The notes beneath the pieces were generated by a model. The model worked only from the letters and a program-made list of their open reading frames with translations, did no database searches and was not told the DNA's origin. DNA of 8,121 nucleotides, taken from positions 1 to 8,121 of the forward strand of contig JAKPNC010000185.1 in the NCBI GenBank assembly GCA_029548585.1. The letters are read 5' to 3'. The translations under genes and the position numbers were made by a program. This DNA is from a bacterium (GTDB lineage Bacteria > Ratteibacteria > UBA8468 > B48-G9 > JAFGKM01). This document shows positions 1 to 5,354 of this stretch, one piece after another. Numbering within the stretch: position 1 is the first letter of the stretch; each line of letters starts with the position of its first letter.

Positions 1-606
1 AACGCCCTTAAGCCCCAGTATGTTATAGAGAGGATTTCCGAGTTGGTTCCGGAAGACTCCATCATATGCACCGAGGTGGGGCAGAACCAGATGTGGACCG
101 CCCAGTATTACAAGTTCAGAAAACCCCGCACTCTGATTACATCGGGGGGACTGGGCACCATGGGATTCGGATTTCCGGCGGCCATAGGGGCGCAGTTTGC
201 AAACCCGGGCAGGATGGTTATTGACATAGCCGGGGACGGCAGCATACAGATGAATATACAGGAGCTTGCCACGGCTGTTTTCAACCGGCTCCCGATAAAG
301 ATCATCATACTGAACAACTGCTGCCTTGGCATGGTCAGGCAGTGGCAGCAGCTTTTCTACAAAAGACGGTATGCTTACACCTGCGTGGAAAATGCCCAGC
401 CCGAGTTTTCAAAGCTTGCCGAAGCTTATGGAGCCATCGGTTACAAGGTAAGTTCCATCGGGGAATTCGAAAAGGTGATACCCTTGGTCCTGGAAGAGAA
501 GGAAAAGCCGGTAATCCTTGACTGCCGGGTTGTCGAAGAAGAAAACGTCTTCCCCATGGTTCCGACGGGGGCATCCCTGGACCAGATGCTCGAGGGGATC
601 GCGTAG
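1..606 (+). CDS. ilvB: Acetolactate synthase large subunit, C-terminal part (5' end outside window)
   Basis: This is the catalytic subunit of acetohydroxyacid synthase. It condenses pyruvate with pyruvate or 2-oxobutyrate in the first common step of valine, leucine and isoleucine synthesis, using thiamine diphosphate, Mg2+ and FAD in the cytoplasm. The reading frame is open from base 1, so the gene is cut by the window edge. About 201 C-terminal residues of a protein usually 550-600 long remain. They hold the ThDP-binding domain: GDGS at 232-243 begins the classic GDG...NN motif, which ends with the NN before CCLGMV. MVRQWQ follows, whose Trp lines the substrate channel and herbicide site in characterised enzymes. 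The C-terminal signature VFPMVPTGASLDQM is typical of IlvB. The stop is TAG at 604-606. It is followed by ilvN (79 bp later) and ilvC, the standard ilvBNC order. The family call is certain. Which acetolactate synthase paralogue it is cannot be told from this part alone. Confidence 0.96.
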   Translation, partial: NALKPQYVIERISELVPEDSIICTEVGQNQMWTAQYYKFRKPRTLITSGGLGTMGFGFPAAIGAQFANPGRMVIDIAGDGSIQMNIQELATAVFNRLPIKIIILNNCCLGMVRQWQQLFYKRRYAYTCVENAQPEFSKLAEAYGAIGYKVSSIGEFEKVIPLVLEEKEKPVILDCRVVEEENVFPMVPTGASLDQMLEGIA

Positions 607-654
607 CAGGGTAGCGTGAGAATGTCAATTACGGCATAAAAAGAGGAGATTAAG

Positions 655-696
655 ATGTTTTTCTGTTCTGCGGGGAAACCTGAAAATGAAAAATAA
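655..696 (+). other. Possible 13-codon leader reading frame overlapping the ilvN start
   Basis: The ilvB-ilvN gap contains AAGAGGAGA at 641-649, followed 5 nt later by ATG at 655. This is the best Shine-Dalgarno and start pairing in the gap. The frame reads MFFCSAGKPENEK and stops at TAA 694-696, 11 bases inside ilvN, whose own ATG at 686 is in another frame. If translated, ribosomes finishing here could re-initiate on ilvN, giving translational coupling. The peptide has no Leu, Val or Ile, so it is not a classical attenuation leader for branched-chain amino acids. I see no homology and cannot tell a functional leader from a chance frame. Confidence 0.3.
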
Positions 697-1210
697 TATC
701 GAAAACTGGCTGCACGTGGTTATAATAACTGTAGAAAATAAGACGGGAGTCCTTGCCAGGATAGCCGGCCTTTTTTCAGCGAGGGGTTACAATATCGACA
801 GCCTCTGCGTTTCAGAGACAGAGGACTCTTCCATTTCAAAGGTGACCATGACCGTTAAGGGAGATGGAAGGATACTGGAACAGATCTACAAGCAGCTCAA
901 CAAGCTTATAGACGTCATAAAGGTGCAGGACCTTACAGACGGAGATTTTATCGACAGGGAACTGGTCCTGATAAAAGTCAAGACTCTCAATCCCGCCGTC
1001 AGGCAGGAGATAATGCAGATCGCCAACATTTTCAGGGCAAAGGTGGTAGACATAGGAAAGAAATCCCTGACTCTCGAAGTCGTGGGGGGCATGTCAAAGA
1101 TTTCCGCCATTATAGAGCTACTGAAGGGATTCGGCGTAAAGGAGCTTGTAAGGACAGGCAGGATAGCCCTTCCAAGGGAATTCGGACAGCAGAAAAACGT
1201 AAAGTCTTAA
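686..1210 (+). CDS. ilvN: Acetolactate synthase small (regulatory) subunit
   Basis: This is the regulatory partner of IlvB. It activates the catalytic subunit and in this family confers feedback inhibition by valine. The 174-residue product has the standard length. An N-terminal ACT domain spans about residues 9-85, with the diagnostic stretches VENKTGVLARIAGLF and RGYNIDSLCVSETED. KQLNKLIDVIKVQDLT closes that domain. The second, ACT-like C-terminal domain (about residues 90-165) includes REFGQ near the end. ATG 686 is chosen because no ATG, GTG or TTG lies further upstream in this frame before the stop at 617-619, and GGGGA at 672-676 lies 9 nt ahead. That site is weaker than the Shine-Dalgarno at 641-649, which serves a different frame. 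The start gives about eight more residues before the ACT domain than most homologues have. ilvC follows after 33 bp. Confidence 0.95.
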   Translation: MKNNIENWLHVVIITVENKTGVLARIAGLFSARGYNIDSLCVSETEDSSISKVTMTVKGDGRILEQIYKQLNKLIDVIKVQDLTDGDFIDRELVLIKVKTLNPAVRQEIMQIANIFRAKVVDIGKKSLTLEVVGGMSKISAIIELLKGFGVKELVRTGRIALPREFGQQKNVKS

Positions 1211-1243
1211 AATCTGTAAGTACAACCATACGGGAGGTCATAA

Positions 1244-2239
1244 ATGGCTAAGATGTATTATGAGAAAGATGCAGATATGAAGCATCTGAAAGGCAAGAAG
1301 GTGGGGGTTCTCGGCTACGGAAGTCAGGGCAGGGCTCATGCGCTCAACCTCAGGGACAGCGGCGTTGACGTGCTTGTAAGCGAACTGGAAGGCACAGAGA
1401 ATTACAAGACGGCAAAAAAGGACGGCTTCACACCCATGTCCATAGCTGATGTTACGAAGAAGTCTGATGTTCTGATGGTCCTGGTCCAGGATAATCTCCA
1501 GCCCCTGGTTTACAAGAACTCTATCGAACCGAACCTGAAGGAAGGGAAAGCCCTTGGTTTTGCCCACGGTTTTTCGATACTTTTCAACCAGGTTGTTCCG
1601 CCCAAAAACGTGGATGTGTTCATGGTCGCCCCCAAAGGTCCGGGAGACTTGCTGAGGGACCAGTTTGAACAGGGAAACGGCGTGCCTTGCCTGGTTGCGG
1701 TGGAACAGGATTATACTAAGAATGCCCTCAATGTGGCCCTCGCTTACGCCAAGGGTCTCGGAGGTACAAGGTGCGGAGTCGTGGAGACGACATTCAGGGA
1801 GGAGACCGAAACGGATCTTTTTGGAGAGCAGGCAATATTGTGCGGCGGGGTTACCCAGCTGATAAAGTATGCTTTTGAGACACTTGTCGAAGCCGGTTAC
1901 CAGCCCGAAGTGGCGTATTACGAAACATGCCACGAGCTTAAGCTTATCGTGGACCTCATAAACTCAAGGGGCATACAGGGCATGAGAAAGGTAGTGAGCG
2001 ATACCGCGGAATACGGGGATATGACCCGGGGGCCGATGGTGATCGACCAGGAAGTCAAGGAGAACATGAGGTACGTTCTCGAGGACGTCCAGAACGGAAA
2101 TTTCGCGAGGGAGTGGATCATGGAAAACCTTGTCGGGCGGCCGGTTTTTAACGCCATGCTGAGGCAGTCCGAGGAACACCTCATAGAGAAGGTCGGCAAG
2201 AAAATGAGGGAAATGATGCCCTGGCTTAAGGGTAAATAA
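1244..2239 (+). CDS. ilvC: Ketol-acid reductoisomerase, class I, predicted NADH-preferring
   Basis: This enzyme is the second step of branched-chain amino acid synthesis. It rearranges and reduces acetolactate or acetohydroxybutyrate to dihydroxyisovalerate or its homologue, using Mg2+. The 331-residue length fits the short class I form. The N-terminal Rossmann domain has GYGSQGRAHALNLRDSG at residues 24-40, and AHGF and APKGPG lie around His108 and Lys131. The knotted C-terminal domain carries the metal and substrate residues Asp191 and Glu195 (TDLFGEQ), Glu227 and Glu231 (ETCHELKLIVD), and Ser252 (VSDTAEYGD). GGGAGGT at 1232-1238, 5 nt before ATG 1244, fixes the start. Two points are unusual. 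The loop after the second Rossmann strand reads SELEGTEN (residues 46-53), lacking the Arg and Ser that normally bind the NADPH 2'-phosphate. The usual KGPGH is KGPGD (Asp135). NADH preference is inferred from the loop. The enzyme identity is certain. Confidence 0.97.
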   Translation: MAKMYYEKDADMKHLKGKKVGVLGYGSQGRAHALNLRDSGVDVLVSELEGTENYKTAKKDGFTPMSIADVTKKSDVLMVLVQDNLQPLVYKNSIEPNLKEGKALGFAHGFSILFNQVVPPKNVDVFMVAPKGPGDLLRDQFEQGNGVPCLVAVEQDYTKNALNVALAYAKGLGGTRCGVVETTFREETETDLFGEQAILCGGVTQLIKYAFETLVEAGYQPEVAYYETCHELKLIVDLINSRGIQGMRKVVSDTAEYGDMTRGPMVIDQEVKENMRYVLEDVQNGNFAREWIMENLVGRPVFNAMLRQSEEHLIEKVGKKMREMMPWLKGK

Positions 2240-2274
2240 TCATACCATTTCAGGGCATGACAAAGGAGCATGAG

Positions 2275-2305
2275 AAACCCCCTCTCTCGAGGGGGTTTTC
2301 TTTTT
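2275..2305 (+). terminator. Rho-independent terminator after ilvC
   Basis: A perfect 10-bp stem pairs AAACCCCCTC (2275-2284) with GAGGGGGTTT (2289-2298) around a TCTC tetraloop. A T-rich tract follows (2296-2305, one C interruption). The stem core is GC-rich and the T-tract is on the + strand only, so it ends transcription coming from ilvBNC. It lies 35 bp after the ilvC stop. The T-tract ends 9 nt before the thpR start codon, which leaves no room for a separate thpR promoter downstream of it. Confidence 0.93.
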
Positions 2306-2314
2306 GGGGGCGAG

Positions 2315-2863
2315 ATGAGGCTTTTTGCAGGCATCAGATTGTCGGAAGAGATAAGCAGGAACCTTTTTGAAATGGGGACGGCTCTTTCCCGCAAGATCAG
2401 GGAGGCAAGGCCTGTTCCCCCGGAAAACCTTCACCTGACACTCAGGTTTATAGGAGAGGTTGAAGAAGAAAGGGTGGGCAGGATAACAGATGTTCTGTCC
2501 GAGTCATGCAGGAACTTTGAGCCTTTCGTCCTGTCCGTGAAGGGGACGGGGGTATTTCCCGACAGGAAGCGAATGAGAATTTTCTGGGCAGGCGCTGACT
2601 CCGGGGGGATCCTCAGGAGAATGAATTCCAGGATGGAAAAAGGGCTTGAAGCCATTGGCTTTCCTGCCGGGGAAAGGTTTAAAGAGCATATAACAGTCGC
2701 AAGGTTCAGATCCGTCCCATCAATCACAGCCGCGGAGTTTTTCCTCGAAAAATACGGAGGTACGGTTTTCGGCTCGATGAATGTTGAGAAGGTGGATATC
2801 ATAAGGAGCATCCTCTCTGGAGGAAGCCCGGTTTACGAAACCCTTGAAGCTGTCCTGCTGTAA
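2315..2863 (+). CDS. thpR: RNA 2',3'-cyclic phosphodiesterase / 2'-5' RNA ligase family protein
   Basis: This is a member of the 2H phosphoesterase superfamily (LigT/ThpR). These small cytoplasmic enzymes open 2',3'-cyclic phosphates on RNA and can reversibly join RNA ends through a 2'-5' bond. Their physiological role in bacteria is not well defined. The 182-residue protein has both hallmark HxTx motifs: HLTL at residues 40-43 and HITV at 125-128. It also has the typical N-terminus MRLFAGIRL and the RFIGEV stretch after the first motif. ATG 2315 is preferred over an in-frame ATG at 2270. The earlier start would translate the terminator stem, its AAAGGAG is only 1 nt away, and homologues begin at the MRLF-type sequence. 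The site before 2315 is a modest GGGGG at 2306-2310. thpR next to recA is a known arrangement in several bacterial groups. Here a 203-bp gap with a promoter separates the two. Confidence 0.92.
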   Translation: MRLFAGIRLSEEISRNLFEMGTALSRKIREARPVPPENLHLTLRFIGEVEEERVGRITDVLSESCRNFEPFVLSVKGTGVFPDRKRMRIFWAGADSGGILRRMNSRMEKGLEAIGFPAGERFKEHITVARFRSVPSITAAEFFLEKYGGTVFGSMNVEKVDIIRSILSGGSPVYETLEAVLL

Positions 2864-2992
2864 TTTATCGGGCATGGCCCCTATCCTGTGAAGGTGGAAA
2901 ACTTCCATCTCTTAACAGATTTCCATATTCCTTTCCTGAAGGCCGGTATCCATATTTACCCTTATTGCATGCCCTTGCCGGGGGATTTTCAT

Positions 2993-3022
2993 TTGACTTG
3001 CTGACGCCCGAAGTGTTATATT
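2993..3022 (+). promoter_or_regulatory. Predicted sigma-70-type promoter of recA
   Basis: TTGACT (2993-2998) matches the -35 consensus at five of six positions. After an 18-bp spacer, TATATT (3017-3022) matches the -10 consensus at five of six. TG at 3014-3015, one base before it, makes an extended -10. Transcription would start near 3029, giving a leader of roughly 38 nt with GAGGGGG at 3051-3057 as the recA ribosome-binding site. The rest of the gap (2864-2992) holds no gene I can support. It has small dyads at 2870-2880 (GGGC-ATG-GCCC) and 2891-2910 (around GGTGGAA-AAC-TTCCATC), neither followed by a T-tract. I see no E. coli-type (CTGT-N8-ACAG) or Bacillus-type (GAAC-N4-GTTC) LexA box. 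Confidence 0.68.
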
Positions 3023-3066
3023 GATACAAGGAAAAGAAGGTATCCAAAAAGAGGGGGAATAAAATA

Positions 3067-4080
3067 ATGGACAGGGAAAAAGCACTTGATATGGCCATAA
3101 GCCAGATAGAGAAGGATTTCGGAAAAGGCGCGATAATGAGGCTGGGAGAAAAAACAAATATGGATATCCCGGTCATCCCCACCGGGGCAATTTCCCTTGA
3201 CATTGCCCTGGGAGTCGGAGGCATTCCGAGAGGCAGGGTGACGGAGATATTCGGTCCTGAATCTTCCGGAAAGACGACCCTTGCCCTTCATGTCCTTGCC
3301 GAATCCCAGAAACTGGGCGGGCAGGTTGCTTTTATAGACGCCGAACATGCCCTTGATCCTGGATATGCAAAGAAGCTTGGGGTCAATATCGATGAGATGC
3401 TCGTGAGCCAGCCTGACAACGGTGAGCAGGCCCTCGAGATCGCGGAGTCTCTCATAAGGAGCAATGCGGTGGACCTGGTTATCATTGATTCGGTTGCCGC
3501 TCTTGTTCCCAAGGCGGAACTGGAAGGAGAGATGGGTGAGAGCGTGATGGGTCTCCAGGCAAGACTCATGTCCCAGGCATTGAGGAAACTTACAGGGTAC
3601 ATAAGCAAATCCAAGACATCAGCCATTTTCATAAACCAGGTCAGGGAAAAGATAGGGGTCTTTTTCGGAAATCCTGAAACAACTCCCGGGGGAAGGGCAT
3701 TGAAGTTTTACGCGTCAGTCAGGCTGGATGTCAGAAGGATAGAGAGCATAAAGAACGGCCAGGAGATGATAGGAAACAGGGTCAGGGTCAAGGTTGTCAA
3801 GAATAAGGTCGCGCCTCCGTTCAAGGAGGCCGAGCTCGACATGTATTACGGGAAGGGAATAAGCAGGGAAAGCTCCCTGATTAATATAGCCCTGCAGTAC
3901 AAGATCCTTGAAAAGAAGGGAAGCTACATACAGTACGGGGGAAATTCGATAGGCCAGGGCATGGAGAATGCGGTGGAAACTCTGCGGCAGGATGCAAAGA
4001 TTTACCGCGAGATAGAAGCCAGGGTTAGGGAGCAGGCGGGGCTAAAGGCCGCCAAACCCGAAAAGGAGACGAAAGAATGA
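3067..4080 (+). CDS. recA: Recombinase RecA
   Basis: This is the DNA-dependent ATPase that forms filaments on single-stranded DNA. It drives homologous pairing and strand exchange and, where LexA exists, stimulates its self-cleavage. The 337-residue protein is full length. Features in order are the N-terminal polymerisation helix (about residues 1-30), Walker A GPESSGKT (63-70), catalytic Glu93 in FIDAEHALDP, Tyr100, Walker B VDLVIIDS (135-142), loop L1 around GEMGESVMGLQARLMSQ (154-170), Gln191 in FINQVREKIG, and loop L2 GNPETTPGGRAL (201-212). The C-terminal domain ends in a short charged tail rather than a long acidic one. L1 has Val160 where E. coli has His163, and L2 has Phe199 where E. 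coli has Met202. The start has GAGGGGG 9 nt upstream. A good promoter precedes the gene, and its stop overlaps the next start (ATGA), so the downstream oxidoreductase is probably co-translated. Confidence 0.98.
   Translation: MDREKALDMAISQIEKDFGKGAIMRLGEKTNMDIPVIPTGAISLDIALGVGGIPRGRVTEIFGPESSGKTTLALHVLAESQKLGGQVAFIDAEHALDPGYAKKLGVNIDEMLVSQPDNGEQALEIAESLIRSNAVDLVIIDSVAALVPKAELEGEMGESVMGLQARLMSQALRKLTGYISKSKTSAIFINQVREKIGVFFGNPETTPGGRALKFYASVRLDVRRIESIKNGQEMIGNRVRVKVVKNKVAPPFKEAELDMYYGKGISRESSLINIALQYKILEKKGSYIQYGGNSIGQGMENAVETLRQDAKIYREIEARVREQAGLKAAKPEKETKE
4061..4068 (+). promoter_or_regulatory. Strong Shine-Dalgarno inside the recA 3' end for the downstream oxidoreductase
   Basis: AAAAGGAG lies within the last codons of recA, 8 nt before ATG 4077. 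It decides the start: a second in-frame ATG at 4086 would be 17 nt away, too far. Together with the ATGA stop/start overlap it shows that translation of the next gene is set up to follow recA. Confidence 0.75.
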
Positions 4081-5243
4081 AAGAAATGAGAATAGGTCTT
4101 ATCGGGTACAAGTTCATGGGCAAGGCCCATTCGCACGCATACAAGGATGTCGGGCTCTTCTTTGACCTGCCCGTCGTGCCGGTCATGAAGGTGATATGCG
4201 GCAGGTCTGAAGGTCCCCTGCAGGCCGCGAGGGAAAAGTTCGGCTGGGAAGAGAGTGAGACTGACTGGAAAAAGGTCGTAAGGAGAAAGGATATAGATTT
4301 GATTGACATTACCAGCCCTCCCGATGCACATATGGAGATAGCTGTTGAGGCCGCCAGGGAAGGGAAAGCCGTCTTCTGTGAAAAACCTCTTGCCTCTACG
4401 CTCAAGGATTCCTACAGGATGCTGGAGGCCGCTGAAAAATACGGCATCAAGCATGCCATATGCTTCAATTACAGGAAACTGCCTGCCATAGGACTTGCCA
4501 AAAAGCTTATTGAATCGGGAAAGATAGGCAGAATATACCATATGAGGGCGGTATACCTGCAGGATTGGATCATTGATCCTGGTTTTCCCCTTGTCTGGAG
4601 GATGGACAGGAAGGTTGCGGGAAGCGGCGCCCACGGGGATTTGAACGCCCACCTCATTGACATGGCGAGGTACCTTGTTGGAGAATTCAGCGAGGTTACG
4701 GGGCTCAGCGAGACATTTATAAAGGAACGGCCCCTCCAGGCGGAAACCGGCGTGCTGGAGACCGGGCTGAAAGACAAGGCCGTGTCGGGAAAGAAAGGAA
4801 AGGTAACGGTTGACGATGCGACCCTTTTTCTTGCAAGATTTGAGAACGGCGCTCTCGGTTCTTTCGAAGCGACGAGGTTTGCTGCAGGAAGGAAGAACGG
4901 ACAGAGATTCGAGATAAACGGAAGCAAAGGCAGTCTCTCTTTCAACCTCGAGAATCTTAACGAGCTCCAGTATTACAGCATGGACGACCCGGACTACGCA
5001 CAGGGCTTCAGGAAAATCATTGCAACGGAAGGATCCCATCCCTATGCTGCCAACTGGTGGCCTGCCGGACATATCATAGGTTACGGGGAATCATTCGTAA
5101 ACATGGTTGCTGACCTGTTCAAATCGATTTCCCGAAAGGAAAATCCGGTTCCGGACTTCCTTGACGGGGTCAGGTGCCAGGAAGTCCTTTCCTCGGTGGA
5201 AGAATCAGTGGCAAAAGGAAGATGGGTCAAAGTGAAAAAATAA
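4077..5243 (+). CDS. Gfo/Idh/MocA-family NAD(P)-dependent oxidoreductase
   Basis: This is a dehydrogenase of the glucose-fructose oxidoreductase / inositol dehydrogenase family. Members typically oxidise or reduce a hydroxyl of a sugar, inositol or sugar-derived compound, and the substrate here cannot be read from sequence. The 388 residues have the family layout. An N-terminal Rossmann fold carries GLIGYKFMGKAHSHAY (residues 7-22, the GxxGxxGxxH-type dinucleotide motif), DITSPPDAH (77-85) and the signature CEKPLA with Glu102-Lys103-Pro104. In the C-terminal alpha/beta domain, GSGAHGDLNAHLIDMARYL has the expected catalytic pair Asp188 and His192. There is no signal peptide, so it is cytoplasmic. 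The gene begins inside the recA stop (ATGA) with its own strong ribosome-binding site, so it very likely shares the recA transcript. A metabolic dehydrogenase joined to recA is unexpected, and I cannot link it to DNA repair. No truncation or missing motif is seen. Confidence 0.93.
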   Translation: MKEMRIGLIGYKFMGKAHSHAYKDVGLFFDLPVVPVMKVICGRSEGPLQAAREKFGWEESETDWKKVVRRKDIDLIDITSPPDAHMEIAVEAAREGKAVFCEKPLASTLKDSYRMLEAAEKYGIKHAICFNYRKLPAIGLAKKLIESGKIGRIYHMRAVYLQDWIIDPGFPLVWRMDRKVAGSGAHGDLNAHLIDMARYLVGEFSEVTGLSETFIKERPLQAETGVLETGLKDKAVSGKKGKVTVDDATLFLARFENGALGSFEATRFAAGRKNGQRFEINGSKGSLSFNLENLNELQYYSMDDPDYAQGFRKIIATEGSHPYAANWWPAGHIIGYGESFVNMVADLFKSISRKENPVPDFLDGVRCQEVLSSVEESVAKGRWVKVKK

Positions 5244-5253
5244 AACTTTTTTC
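5234..5253 (+). terminator. Weak AT-rich hairpin over the oxidoreductase stop codon
   Basis: GAAAAAA (5234-5240) can pair with TTTTTTC (5247-5253) around a six-base loop, and a pyrimidine-rich run (CTTTTCC) follows. The stem is almost entirely A-T and overlaps the stop codon at 5241-5243, so it would be a poor terminator alone. It marks a plausible end of the recA unit before the gap ahead of the protease gene, but readthrough is likely. Confidence 0.3.
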
Positions 5254-5262
5254 CTTTTCCTG

Positions 5263-5294
5263 CGTCTAAATATGTAAAGGAAGAATTTTAGACG
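5263..5294 (+). repeat. 8-bp perfect inverted repeat, possible operator upstream of htrA
   Basis: CGTCTAAA (5263-5270) and TTTAGACG (5287-5294) are exact reverse complements separated by 16 bp, with arm centres 24 bp apart. That spacing is close to two or so helical turns. It lies 61-92 bp before the protease start, in the only sizeable gap (111 bp) of the second half of the window. It could be a binding site for a dimeric regulator or an RNA hairpin with a large loop. It has no T-tract and is unlike the CIRCE heat-shock operator. No convincing promoter can be fixed here: TTGCAG at 5304 with AATAAT at 5329 has a poor 19-bp spacing. Confidence 0.4.
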
Positions 5295-5354
5295 GAAAGT
5301 TATTTGCAGGAGGAGCCTGGCAAGCGCTAATAATTAATTGGGGAGGAAAAGAGC

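Noticed and set aside
1238..1933. 231-codon minus-strand frame opposite ilvC
   Set aside because: It is antisense to a clear ilvC with all catalytic residues, and no family signature is visible in the translation.
2270..2314. In-frame ATG at 2270 that would extend ThpR by 15 residues
   Set aside because: The extension would be encoded by the terminator hairpin, its Shine-Dalgarno is only 1 nt from the ATG, and the family N-terminus matches the start at 2315.
2870..2910. Two small hairpins after thpR as terminators
   Set aside because: GGGC-ATG-GCCC and the GGTGGAA/TTCCATC stem are short and neither is followed by a T-tract.
4086..4088. Alternative oxidoreductase start at ATG 4086
   Set aside because: It would lie 17 nt from the strong AAAAGGAG, whereas ATG 4077 has ideal spacing and an ATGA overlap.
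4002..5072. Long open frame (356 codons) on the minus strand opposite the oxidoreductase
   Set aside because: It lies entirely antisense to recA and a well-supported Gfo/Idh/MocA gene, and its translation shows no recognisable domain. It is a by-product of + strand codon bias.
5317..5334. TGGCAAGCGC as a possible sigma-54 promoter before htrA
   Set aside because: TGGCA is present but the required GC of the -12 element (TTGC) is not at the right distance.
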